Below are positions 36,001-47,100 of a stretch of 53,530 bases of DNA, in pieces. A model generated the notes under the pieces. The model ran no database searches, was not told where the DNA came from, and saw only the letters and a list, made by a program, of their open reading frames with translations. Every line of letters begins with the position of its first letter. Position 1 is the stretch's first letter. The stretch is taken from NCBI GenBank assembly GCA_019693395.1, contig JAAMXP010000640.1, positions 1 through 53,530 of the forward strand, read 5' to 3'. This DNA is from Ettlia oleoabundans (Eukaryota > Chlorophyta > Chlorophyceae > Chlamydomonadales). The position numbers and the translations under genes are program-made.

Positions 36001-38489
36001 GGGTATGGTGAGGAGCTGGTTGTGGCGGCGGTGGAGGCACTGATGGCGGCGGCAGTGCTGGAGATGGCGGCAGCACCTCAGGGCCAGTCCGGGGCGGCGC
36101 CACCTTTGCTGGAGCGCGCCATTGCGCGCATGCTGCAGGTGGGTGCTTGCAAGCAGCGGTATCAACATGCACGCATACTCCAGCGGTTGCACGTGGCCTC
36201 AGGCGTGCCAACCTGACATGCTGCTCCTGCTCTGCCCAACACGCGTGGCAGAAGGGGATGTGCCCCTCGTCACAACCTGGCTGCCGTTACAGGCACACTG
36301 GTTTCCTTCTCTTCAACACTGCATGGCTGTTCTTTGTTGGTGCGGGCAGGCCGTGCTTGCGCTGGAGGCGGCACAGCAGCGACGCAAGGTGTCGGCACCG
36401 CTGCGGCTGGCGGCCACAGCTCTATACAGCCTGCTGGGGGCGCCAAAGCTTGGTGAGTCGAACGCATCCTCTTTACCTCGGTAACATAGGCAGCAGCACA
36501 ACATTAGTTGGCAGATGGTGGCTGTGGGGCTTCTTCATGCTTCATAGCTTCACTCTCACTACCCGGCGTATTCGTGCCAGCCGAACCATTTGTGTCATTC
36601 CAAGGCTCAACAGCGTCATTTATGTCTTTGAACCTCCCTTTCATCGCTCCTTCCCACATTGTGCAGCCGCCGCCCAGTTTGCTGCGCTAGACATCAAGAG
36701 CATACAGCACGACTCCATGACCGGCCACTGGCTGCTGCCGCTGCTGGCGGGTGGCGGCACTGGCGACCTGGAACTGCGGAGGTGAACTCAAAACCTGCAT
36801 AGACTCGACTTTATCTGAAGCTGGAATGTCAATTGGTTGGTGGTCTCAAGTACAGAACTTGTCCTGCCATGGGCCTCGTGCATTTGGACCATCATGTCAC
36901 AGCATGCCCGGTGCATTTCCTTCCCATTAATTGGTGTTGTTCAGGTGGGTGGAGGGCTGCGTGGTGCTGCACGAGCTGCACCAGGCGGATGCCGGCGACA
37001 CGCTGGCTACAGCCCTTGAAAGCGGCACTTACTCAAAGGTAGGACGCCAACGTGCTGGGCAGGGCAGCGCTGGGCTGAGGGCTGGGCGGTGCGGGATTGG
37101 CTGGTCCCTTTGTGGCAAAACCACTGTGGCTGCATGTTGGCCAACGGAGTGCACTAATAGACAATTTAGGTGGCTGGGCCTGGAGTGGTCATGCATTGCA
37201 CACTGGAGAAAATTGGCGGCAGGGTGTGCTGACGTATAGCCGGCTTCGCGCTGCACTTGTTATTATCTTTTTCTAATGCCACCCGAACTCACCCAAAACA
37301 CACGCATATCCGCCCCTGTTATGCCCCGCAGGTTTCGGAGTTTGTCAGCTTCAAGGAACGCCTGCAGCACTCGCACACCCGGGCGCTGGCTGCGGTGGCC
37401 CGCACCCTGCTGGTCAGCAACAGGCCAGGCAGCAAGGCCGCCGACAGCAGCAGTGGTAGCGGTGGCACTAGGGGCAACGGGCAGGGTGCAGTGCTGCAGC
37501 ATGTGCGGCAGCTGTTGGTGGGTTCAGCGGAGCGTGAGGTGGAGGGAGGTCGTGAGGGAACAAGTTGCGGCGGGGCTTTGTTGAGGTTTAATGAGGACCT
37601 CAGCACCCGGCCCAGCTGGTACCCGCCCGGCTCAGCCAGCAGCAGCGCTGTGGCTGATTGGTGGCAAGCAGCCGCTGAAATGGCCAGGGAGGGCCAGAAT
37701 CGTCCTGGTTATGCGCAGTGCTGGTGGTCAGCGCCGCTTGTTGCAGAGTCGGCGCGACGTGAGGCGGCGGCGTTGCGGCAGCGCCACCTAGCAGAGTTGC
37801 GCACGCGGGTAGGCTGGGCGCTTACCGTGTCGGGTAGCCTGGACAGCGCTGCTGATGGCGCAGCGCTCCTGGAACAGCTGCAGCCGCTGGTGCAGCCACA
37901 ACAGCCCACGGCAGCACAGCAAGAGCAGCAGCAGGCGCCAGCAGGCGTAACCTCGCTGCAAGCGGCAGCCTGTGCAGCGGCGCTTGCAGCACTGCAGGCG
38001 CTTGCAGGGTTGTCACAGGTAGATGCAGAGCCAGTACGGCAGCTGTCGCTGGCATGCCTCAGAAGGGGGCGGCAGGTAGCTGTTGAGCTGGCATTACTGT
38101 ATAAGGTGCCTGTGCTACCTGGCAGTGTCACATCATTGGCGGCAGCCGTGGTGGCCGACTGCCGTGGCATTGCCGCCGTGTGCAGCCGGCTGCTGAAGCT
38201 TGCTGTAGCAGCGGGCGCCACACAACAGCCCTTGGCGGCCGCATTGGCGGAGGCTGCTGACGCTGCTGCAGCAGCAGCCAGTGCAGTGAAGAAGGCGGCA
38301 GGCGCCTTGCTAGAAGCTACAGAGCCGGACCGGCAGATAGCGCAGGCGCTCCAGCTGTTGGAGTCCTGCAGCGGCAGCAGTGGTGGTGATGCTGGGCTGT
38401 GGGCATTTGAGCCAGCCTTCGAGGTGCAGCCTGTGGTTGCGGCGCTTGTGAAGGCGCAGCTCTCGGTGGTGCAGAGCACGCAGGAGTGA
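33060..38489 (+). CDS. NAA25: NAA25, auxiliary subunit of the NatB N-terminal acetyltransferase
   Basis: TPR scaffold that anchors the NatB catalytic subunit NAA20 to ribosomes, so that proteins starting Met-Asp/Glu/Asn/Gln are acetylated. Ten exons (33060-33137, 33259-33372, 33660-33761, 33937-34010, 34203-35572, 35978-36138, 36350-36452, 36667-36781, 36945-37038, 37332-38489) give 1122 residues, somewhat long for the family. Family landmarks: YERKLRPLYDALDARSYK, QLVRALKGYALHRSGKPEEA, HPRDPDILMGLYKSYVR, REFNFVKQQQVAMKLSKLL, LRGPHLWRCELLLRR, QFAALDIKSIQHDSM and SEFVSFKERLQHSHTRAL. Ala/Gln/Gly-rich inserts break up the TPR array. Intron 3 uses GC (CAG|GCAAGC), which restores AISQ|AYVAAAEKHP. 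Two exons exceed 1.1 kb while the others are short. The first ATG is directly followed by family sequence. Confidence 0.9.
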
Positions 38490-38919
38490 GGTGTTGCACA
38501 CACTTGATCTGCATGCGGTTATGATGTCAGATATATATCATACTCCGTCCCAAAGCAAGCAAAGCAGCATTCGAATATCGAATGCAAAGATGTTGTGTAG
38601 GCCCTCAGGGAAGGGGCAGGTGGAGGCGAAGTTGGCCGTGCGAGGTGTCAAGGCTCGGGTGGCGAGGCAGAGCCTGATCATGGGCTGTGCTGGTAAGCAC
38701 AGGTCTGAGCAGGCTATGGATGACGATTGGTCTGGTTTCTCCCTGATGCAGCATGTTGTGTGTAACTGAACTCATCAGTCCGTGCGGCCAGCCACTGCCG
38801 AAATGTCGGGCCTGCACGCCAGCATGGCGCCCGCTTGAGGCGGCAGAGGCGCTCATTGATTTGCTCGAATGTGGCGCTAGTCGGTGCCACCAATCGCCGC
38901 GGGAGACTTGCAAATCTTC
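38490..38919. other. Tandem spacer between NAA25 and the DNA glycosylase
   Basis: 430 bp. TGTAA at 38761-38765 lies 272 nt past the NAA25 stop. An AT-rich patch (TATATATCATA) sits near 38530. The glycosylase may have a non-coding or short coding first exon here that I cannot define. Confidence 0.4.
38761..38765 (+). terminator. Candidate polyadenylation signal TGTAA (NAA25)
   Basis: TGTAA 272 nt past the stop; plausible but distant. Confidence 0.35.
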
Positions 38920-40921
38920 ATGAAAGAGGAGCAGGTATCACCGGTAGCGATCAAGCCCGAGCAGATGTATGGCGCCATAGCCCGCGCTTACTCCGGGCCC
39001 TACCCACAGTGGGCAACTCCCACCGCAGCAGCATGCAGGGTACGCAAACACGTCTGGTTTCAGTGGCTGCCGCCTTGGGCGCCAAGTGCCGCTGCCTGCA
39101 TGGTGCTTAGGTTGCTGTGCCCATGTCGACTCGAGTGGATTTCAATCACTGAAACTCGCACCACCATTTCACCAATGATGCTGGTGTTATTGTTGTGCTT
39201 TCGGTGCTTGCTGCTGGATGAGTAACTCGTGTTGTGCCATCCTTCGTGCACACGCAGCTTGTAGCGGAGCGGCTGGCGGTGCAGCACGGCTGGCCCTCGG
39301 CGGGCAGGCGCCAAGGCCCTCAAGTGGGGTGTGAAGAGCGGCGAACCGTGCTAGACAGCCTGGTCAGGACACTGTTGTCGCAAAACACAACCGACATCAC
39401 CTCTGCCCGTGCGTTTGCCACGTTGAAGCAGCGCTTCCCCACCTGGGAAGCGGTGCGAACGGCAGCGACGGCAGATGTGGCGGATGCCATCCGGGTGAGT
39501 TCTCAGCTTGCTCTTAGAGTGGGGCGGTGTGGTTTAGCTGCTGTTACTGTGCCATGAATGGCTAACAAGACCTTTGGTTGTGATGTACCACTGTCCCGCT
39601 AAAATGCAGCCCCATCCCCCTTCCGTTCCCAATGCTTCCTGTTGTCACCTCCACCAGCTTGCATGCTTATCTGAAGTAAAGTTACCCTGGGAGCCCAGCG
39701 TCCTTCTCACTGTCTTTGCTGCTTTAACGCGCCTTGCCCCACACTGCCACGGCTGCAGATGGGCGGCCTGGCTGACATCAAGGCAGCACGCATCCAGGCC
39801 ATTCTTTCCACCCTGGCAGCAGAGCGCGGGGGCGAGTGCAGCCTGGAGTACTTGAGGGGACTTCCACCTGCTGCTGCCAAGGCTGAGCTCTCTCGCTTCA
39901 AAGGCGTGGGCAAGAAGACCATCGCTTGCACCCTGCTGTTCGCACTCGAGGTGAGTGACCTTGGGAGGTGGGGCATGACTGGCGATTGGTCTGCCAAGGA
40001 TGTGGCATGCTTAGCAACGACCAAACAGCGCTGCCAATGCATGCATACACCACAGCAACTTACATCCCCTTTCCTTTCCATAAGCTTCCTGCCTATCGCT
40101 GCCTCTTGCCAATGTCACATACCCAGGCAGGTGCATGCTTACAGCCCCGTGCATCNNNNNNNNNNNNNNNNNNNNNNNNNNNNNNNNNNNNNNNGCCTTT
40201 CAGCTGCCCGAGTTCGCTGTGGACACCCATGTCTGGTCCATCAGCAAAGAGCTGGGCTGGGTGCCGGCCAACGCCAGCAGGGACCAGGCGTACGACCACC
40301 TGAACGAGCTGGTGCCAGGTGGGCAGGAGCACTGTATAGTGTGGGATGGGTGGACTGGTTGGTTGGCTAGAGGCGAATTGGGTAGGCCAGCCAACTGGGA
40401 CTGGCGCTTGCTTCAGATCATCTGCTAGCTTTCCAATCGTCAAATTTTACCATCATTGCACAATCTAGGTGCTTAACAATGCGTCCTCTGGCCGTTCGCC
40501 GCCGTTCGCTGCTCGCTGTCGGTTTGTCACTCCTGTCTCCCCTCCATGTCACCCGGTATGTTGTTTCCCGCCATTTGCAGCTGAGCTCAAGTACGATCTG
40601 CATGTACTGCTGGTGCGGCACGGCAAGCAGTGCCCCGCCTGTGCCAAGACTGGCAGCGCGAAGCAGCGCAGTGCGGCAGCGGCATCAAAGGCTGGAGGCG
40701 GGGTCTTTTGCCCCCTTGCAGACCTCAAACTGCCTCCTGGCAAGCTCAAGGCTGCAGCGGCAGCGGGAGCCAAGCAGCGCAGCAAGAAAGGGCGTGGCAC
40801 TGAGGAAAAGTCGGGGCAAGCAGCAGCGGCGGCAGCAGCTGCAGGCAGCAAGCCACCTGCTGACAATGCTGCCGGCAGCACAAAACGGCTCAAAGTGGAG
40901 CCAAAGACCGACCATTCCTAA
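38920..40921 (+). CDS. HhH-GPD base-excision DNA glycosylase (endonuclease III-like)
   Basis: Removes damaged or modified bases and probably nicks the strand. Five exons (38920-39039, 39258-39494, 39759-39950, 40204-40318, 40581-40921) give 334 residues. ERRTVLDSLVRTLLSQNTTD opens the fold. The helix-hairpin-helix is LSRFKGVGKKTIACTLLFAL, with catalytic Lys 172 and Asp 190 in FAVDTHVW; their spacing of 18 equals that of E. coli Nth, so lyase activity is likely. The C-terminus has HGKQCPACAK and a lone FCPL, only three cysteines, so the usual four-cysteine Fe-S loop is incomplete. A Lys-rich tail (KQRSKKGRG, TKRLKVEPK) may be a nuclear signal. It resembles the plant HhH-GPD family protein whose Arabidopsis member I recall as At3g47830. 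A gap ends nine bases before exon 4. The start is uncertain. Confidence 0.88.
40156..40194. other. Assembly gap (39 N)
   Basis: 39 unknown bases in glycosylase intron 3, just before GCCTTTCAG and exon 4. The coding sequence appears intact because the frame closes across it. Confidence 0.99.
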
Positions 40922-41109
40922 TAGCTTCTACTCGCTTTATGCTCTAGCTGTACACCTCGCTGCATCCACGTTCCATGGAAACAGCACTACAGGGCGCAGT
41001 GCAAAACTGCTGACTATGCCTGCCGCTGCGACAGATTTTCGATCCCAGTCCGACCTCGGCCCCTCGTAACATCGTGTAGTGGCTTCTTACAGCAGTGATA
41101 GAAGCAGAG

Positions 41110-43668
41110 ATGGCGTCCAAGGCGGGAGGCAGTGGGGAGAGCAAGCAGCTGGTGGCTCTGGTAACTGGCGCAACCGGCATCACTGGGCGCCACTGTGTTG
41201 ACGCGCTGCTGAAGCGCAACGAGCAGTGGCGGGTGGTCACCCTGTCTCGCCGCCCGCTGCAACTTGGCAGCAAGGAGGCCGAGGCGCAGGTGCAGCAGGT
41301 CAGGGAGGCTAGAGTGGATCAGCGGACCATTGGCCGCCTGCCACCTAGCTGCCGTTTGGGAGCCATTCTGGCAGCGAAGGCTGCTCAGTGTAAGAGAAGT
41401 CATTGGGGGTGTGTTCATCTTGATCATACGGTTGGCATTTGGCTTCCTGTGACAAGCAGGTGAGGACCGACCTGCTTGACAAAGGCGCTGTTGAGACGGC
41501 ACTTCGTGAGGCGGGTGCTGGCAATGTGACCCACATCTTCCACTGTGCCTACATCATGAAGCAGGCTCCCAAGGAGGAATGCGAGGTAGGGATTGGTTGG
41601 GACTGGGGAAGAGAGTGGTGCAAATGAAAGCGAGGCCTTACATCGGCTGCTTGCATGTTGGTGGGACATCAGTCTGGTGGAGGGGCTGTATGCTTGATCT
41701 TGCTGGCAGTGCTGCCCTGAACCCGACATCAATGCGCCTGGTCCATTCGTCACAATCACTCAGCACGGCAACAATGCTGCACCTGCTCACCCGCCTTCAA
41801 ACTTTTGTGCACACGTTGTGCCGGTGCATGCCTTGCACCCTTGCAGGTGAATCTCGCCATGCTGCAAAATGTGGTTGAGGGTGCCGAGGCGGCTGGCGCA
41901 CACCTACAGCATGTGTTTTGCATGGAAGGTGGCAAGTGGTATGGCCAACACCTGCGCACGCCGCTTAAGACGCCCTCGCGCGAAGACGACCCCCCGGTCA
42001 TGCCCCCCATGTTCTACTACGACCTGCAGGCAAGCAGCAAGTTGGGTGGGCGCTGCAGGAGCTAGGAATGGGCAGGACCAGTTATAGTAAACTATCCTAC
42101 CGGCACGCAAAAAGAAATTCAGCACTCACCTTGTGAATCTTGGCAGGGGGCTGTGATTATGTGGCTAGCAGGACCAGCAGCTCGTTCCCGCTGTTCCTGA
42201 CCAATCTTCATTGGTTCGGGCAATTGTGAGGCTAATCCCTGCCATTTTGTTGCATTGCTCTGCTGCAGAGTTACATGGAGCAGCGCGTCAGGGATGGCGC
42301 CCCCTGGACCTGGTCTGCTCTGCGCCCCAACCCTGTCTGCGGGTTCAGGTAGGGCCTCAAGCAGGAGCGCACCTTCAATAAGAATGCCAAGCCTCTTCTG
42401 TTATTCTTCTCATTGACCCCAAGTTAGCTGCCTGATTGCGGTCCACGTCGTTCTTCCTTGTCTGCAGTACTGGCAGCTTCATGAACATCACTACCTCCCT
42501 GGCGGTTTACGCCAGCATCTGCAAAGAGCTAGGCCTGCCCTTCCGGTGGGCATGCGTCCCATTTATTGCTAGAGATGCATTTCTGGCCCTGCATTTTGAC
42601 TGTTTGGGACGAGAATGGGTGGATTGGATCACTGCTAATCCTGCACGCTGCAGAAGACAAGCAGTTGCACAGCGGCTTTCACATCACATGTCTGCTACCA
42701 TATTTGACGAACTAATACGAGAAGCTATGACAGCTGCTCGCATCCGCCCTGAATGTCTGCATATTCACTTTGTTTCTGACCCCGCTGCAGGTTCCCGGGC
42801 AAGTTTGAAACCTGGAACGCAGTGGTTGATGTGTGTGATGCTGATGTTCTGGCAGAGGGCATGCTGCACTGCGCCACCACCTCCACATGCGCCAATCAGG
42901 CCTTCAACATCTCAAATGGAGACTGCTTCCGCTGGAAGGATGTGGGTTGGCGGCAGCGGCATAGCAGCCAAGAGCCAGCCCATACTTGTCTCAGGGGAAA
43001 GCTGCATTGGTGACTACCTCAGCCCGTAAATTTGTCTGGACACCACACCACCTACCACTGCTTGCCTGCTGCCTCGGTGGTCCCTTCCCTGCAGATTTGG
43101 CCCCGCCTTGCAGAGTTCTTTGGCATGGAGACAGCACCCCCGGTGCACACACCCTTGGTGCAGGCAAGCAGGAAGAACACAACGGCTGTTTCTATAGCAA
43201 GGCTGACTCTGCCATCCTGCACAGCTGTTCCCAGCTTGACAACATCAGTTGTTGATACGGTTGTGCATGTGAGGCTGCGCTGCAGGTGATGGCGGACAAA
43301 GGGGAGGTGTGGGCCAAACTGGCCGGCAAGCACGGGCTGCAGGTACTTTAGCCGCCTTGTGCATATATCAGGTCCTTGCTGATGCCAACCAGCACCAGGG
43401 TAAAATTCTTTTGCAACTGACCTGCACGCTTTGCATGGGTCTTATTGACATAGGCCTCATCTGCCTGCCAACGCCGATGGTGCAGGACACGCCCTACGAC
43501 CAGCTGGCCACCTGGCAGTTTGCCGACTTTGTGCTGACCTACCCAGCAGACATGTTCAGCACTGTGCAGAAGCTGAGGCGCACCGGATTCCAAGGCATGT
43601 GCATTGACACGGATGAAATGTTCAAAACTCATTTCCAGCGCATGCAGGAGCAGAAGGTCATTCCCTGA
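41110..43668 (+). CDS. PRISE-type NADPH-dependent short-chain reductase (progesterone 5-beta-reductase/iridoid synthase-like)
   Basis: Reduces activated (enone-type) double bonds in plant relatives; the natural substrate here is unknown. Nine exons (41110-41298, 41460-41585, 41847-42029, 42269-42348, 42468-42545, 42791-42941, 43095-43163, 43286-43342, 43486-43668) give 371 residues, the usual length. The NADPH motif is TGATGITG (19-26), with RVVTLSRRPL after it. CMEGGKWYGQH carries the candidate catalytic Lys (135) and MFYYDLQ the Tyr (163). WSALRPNPVCGFSTGSFMN, WNAVVDVCDADVLAEGML, NQAFNISNGDCFRWKD and VWAKLAGKHGLQ follow, then DTPYDQLATWQFADF, all family landmarks. Introns 3 and 7 both use GC (CAG|GCAAGC). 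No targeting peptide is seen, so it is probably cytosolic. The ATG is the first in frame and is 188 bp from the previous stop. Confidence 0.88.
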
Positions 43669-44123
43669 ATCTAGCTAGTGTATAGGGTGCGATGATTTAC
43701 ACTGCTGCCAGCGTTATGGCGTTGGCAATACTTCTGTCCCAGAAGCGTGCCCCAAGCGTTCGTTCAACTTTTTAGGTGGAACTACAAGCGTGTCGCGTTT
43801 GCCACTGCCTTACTGCCACCTGCAACACATATGCAGACAACCTTGGCAGAGGCGCTTGTAAGGTAGACAACCTTGGTACGCTGCCCGCGCTTGAGCCTCT
43901 ATCTAGAGCCATTGACTGCTTCTTGTGCTAAGCATACAGCAGCAACTTCCCGAGCTCATTCGAACCCAGTCAGACTGACAGCTGGCCATCTTCCTCCACG
44001 CTTCACCTCTTCCAAGTCACCATTGGATGACGCGTTGCTGCCCGTCACGTCGCCTCCACTCCTAGTGCGCTGATCCGGCTCTGCCGAAGGAGAACAACCT
44101 GTTAGACAGGACGTCGAAGCAGC
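43669..44123. other. Tandem spacer between the reductase and the OSCA channel
   Basis: 455 bp. TGTAA at 43857-43861 lies 189 nt past the reductase stop; just before it, ACAACCTTGG occurs at about 43837 and again at 43867. The remainder is presumed OSCA promoter and leader. No coding exon is seen. Confidence 0.4.
43857..43861 (+). terminator. Candidate polyadenylation signal TGTAA (reductase)
   Basis: TGTAA 189 nt past the stop, consistent with algal usage. Confidence 0.45.
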
Positions 44124-47100
44124 ATGGTGCGTGTCTGGCCACCACCTGCTCTTCCCTTCAGGGCAGGCGTTGCAGCAACACCAGAGACAGGAGCAGCATT
44201 GGCACATACCCGCCTTTGCTGACTCTCCAGCACTCGTCGGCTGACCGCCTGCTGGCTGCCTCCATGCCCGCCGCCATTGCAGGCCACCACCGGCAAGTCT
44301 TTTCTGATTGCCTTGGGCATCTATGCGGGTGCCTGCTTGGGCATCTTACTGGCCTTCTCCTGGTGGCGACGTGCCCCCTGGTCAAAGCGCTTCTATGCCC
44401 CAAAGACATTCCTCAAAGAGCAGGTCAGCAGCAGCATGCGTATTGCAGGCCGGGTCGCAGCCAGGAAGCAGGAATGCCCAGTGCCAGCTGCCAGGGTTGC
44501 CTTTTATGATGCCGCGCCAGACTGTCCATTCGCATTCCATTTGACCAGCTGCAACTCTAGCGGGCTATCCTGCATGCAGGGCAATTGCAAGCCCAATCGC
44601 ATAGGTGCACGCAACCCACTGGCTTGGATCACCACAACTATTGAGGCGCCAGAGGAGTCTGTCATTGATTGTGCTGGCGTGGATGCACTGATGTACTTGT
44701 GAGCCAGAAGCTGCTCGGTGTACTTGCTGACATTGCTTTTTTGTGGCGTGTTGCTGTCGTCAAGCCAACGATTGCTAATCCTTGTCTTGTGCCTGCTTGG
44801 CTTCTGTAGGAAAATTTTACGCTTCGGCATGCAGCTGTTTATGGGAGTTTCGCTGCTGTCTTTGATCATCATTCTTCCCATCAACGCCACTGGCAAGCAG
44901 GTAGGGAGTTGTAAAACTCATGCAGCTGCTACCATGCGAATCAAACAGAGGTGCTGCACGGTAGCAGCACATGCCTTTCATGTGCTTGCCACTATTGTAC
45001 CTGCAAGCCGCACTGACTGTTGTCCTTCAGCACTCTTGCTCCAGGTTGAAGCACTGATGGCAGCACAGGAAGATCCCGGCTTTGCCACTTCCCCATTCAC
45101 ATTCTGGATCCCGTCCCCTCCACCTATGGCTGAAGGGCAGGAACCCGAGGACACACAGCCAAGAGTTGTTCAGGTATGACCAACAATTCTGACTGACAGC
45201 ATCAACCTTAGTTGGCAACATTGAGTGGTGTATTCTTCGGTCGCGATATGGTGCTGTTTAGAACACGAGCCATGCCCAACCATCCTACTAGGCGGATTTC
45301 TTCCTTGGTACTTCAGCCTCCAGACTTCTATGTGGACGACATCCCACCTCCCCCTGAGGGGCTGGAGTGGTGGGAGTACAAGCCGGATGTGCCGCTGCTG
45401 CCAACACCTGCTGAAGTTTACGGATCTAACTACGCCAGGTATGGGGCAGGCGGGGCACGGTTGACTGGTTACCTGACATCCAGTTGTTGTGAATGGCGAC
45501 TTGCAGTGCAAGCGTGCGCACCAGGTGCTGTTGTTACAGTTGTTATGACTCCGCGCGATCGCCGTGATGGAACCGCTTCTGAGGCAATAGTGATCCTGCT
45601 GCCGGCAGTTGCAGGGGCGCTTTTTCGCAAGTTCTTTGCTCGATCACGCATACGCAGGTCAACTATGTCTGTGAGTGTGCTGCTATGTGCAGATATGGTT
45701 GGCGGTACAATGCTCAGTACCAGCACGTTGAGTACCGCTTCAGCGAGATAGACAAGGTTAGTTGAGGCGGGGAGACAGACTGACAGAGGGAAGGCTGGGC
45801 AGGCAGGCTGTTGACTTTGTTCACCTTTTTGTTGCCCTTTACGCACGTGGATGTTTTCAGTTGCCAACAATCTTGAATTTGTTCCTTCTATCTAATCTGT
45901 TTTAGCCCCTTTCCACCATCGCCCTGCAGACCACTATGGCCAACATCCAGGCAGGCAGCTCGAGGCTCTACGCCCACGCAATCTTGGCCTGGGCTGTCAC
46001 CGCCTTCACCCTTTGGCTCTTGTACCGCTTCAATCGGGAGGCCATTGGGTGAGGTGTGCATGTGTGCACAACCTGGCTGGCATGTTGGCAGCACTTGCAT
46101 GCCGACTCAAGCGGCAGCTGCCTTCTCATGCTGAAGTTACAGTCTTAGGCTCCCGTGATCCCCAACTACGCACCAACCGCTCTGTTGCGTGCCCTTTCTC
46201 TGCTCCTGCAGGTTGCGCATGTTTTTCCTTCTCAACAGCCCACCTGGTGCGCAGTCCCACACTGTGCTGTTGACTGACATCCCAGGCATAAGCTACGGCA
46301 CTGTACTTCATCGCTGGGATTCCACTCTACTGCGCTTTCTCCCAAAAGGTGGGCAGATTGACATGGCTGGTAGACCGTGATGACGGCAGGCTGCTGTAGT
46401 TTTGCCAATAGTGCTCAGGTAATTGTACCATGCTGTTGCTAGTGTGAAGGGGGCAGTGGTGGTGACACAGAGTGCCGGCTCGGCTGCACAGGAATGACCC
46501 TTCGCTGTAGCGAACACCAGCAGTTACTGGCAGGCATGATCTGTGTATCACACGTTTCGCTTACTACTTTATGACAGGACTTGAGATTCTGCTATATTTG
46601 CCGTTATGATGTTTTCGCAGGTATCAAGGCACGGTTGGCTGGGGCTGCAGTGCATGGTGTGCAAAGCGTAAGGAGTCAGCTTTGGGTCAGGGCACGCTCC
46701 TTTGCCGGGGCGCCTGGCAATGAAAAAGTAGGCGCTGATGCTGACAACATCCCGGAGAGCAGCAAGCAGGCCGAAGGCAATGGTGACTACAGAATTGCAG
46801 CCAGCAGGCCTGACGCCTCCCAACAGCTGAGGGTGGGGGTCAGGGCGCCGGAGGCTGCATGGGCGCAGGTGGGTGCTAGCGGTGCAGCCGCTTTTAGCTG
46901 GGCCAGCTCTGCAGTTCATTTAAGCTCAGATGACTTTGTAAACCCTCTTGGCCGCTCCTGTCCTGACCCGGAAGCCCTAACTGCCCTGCCTGCACCTTGC
47001 CGTGCAATGCAGGCCATCCGCCAGCTTGACGGCGGCGCGTCCATCCAGGAGGTGGTGGATGCACAAATGCACTCCATTTTTGGCAACAATTTTGCACACG

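Noticed and set aside
37709..38503. 264-residue open frame antisense to the last NAA25 exon
   Set aside because: It mirrors Ala/Gln/Leu-rich coding sequence, is Cys/Ser-rich, and shows no motif or splice logic; the plus strand matches NAA25.
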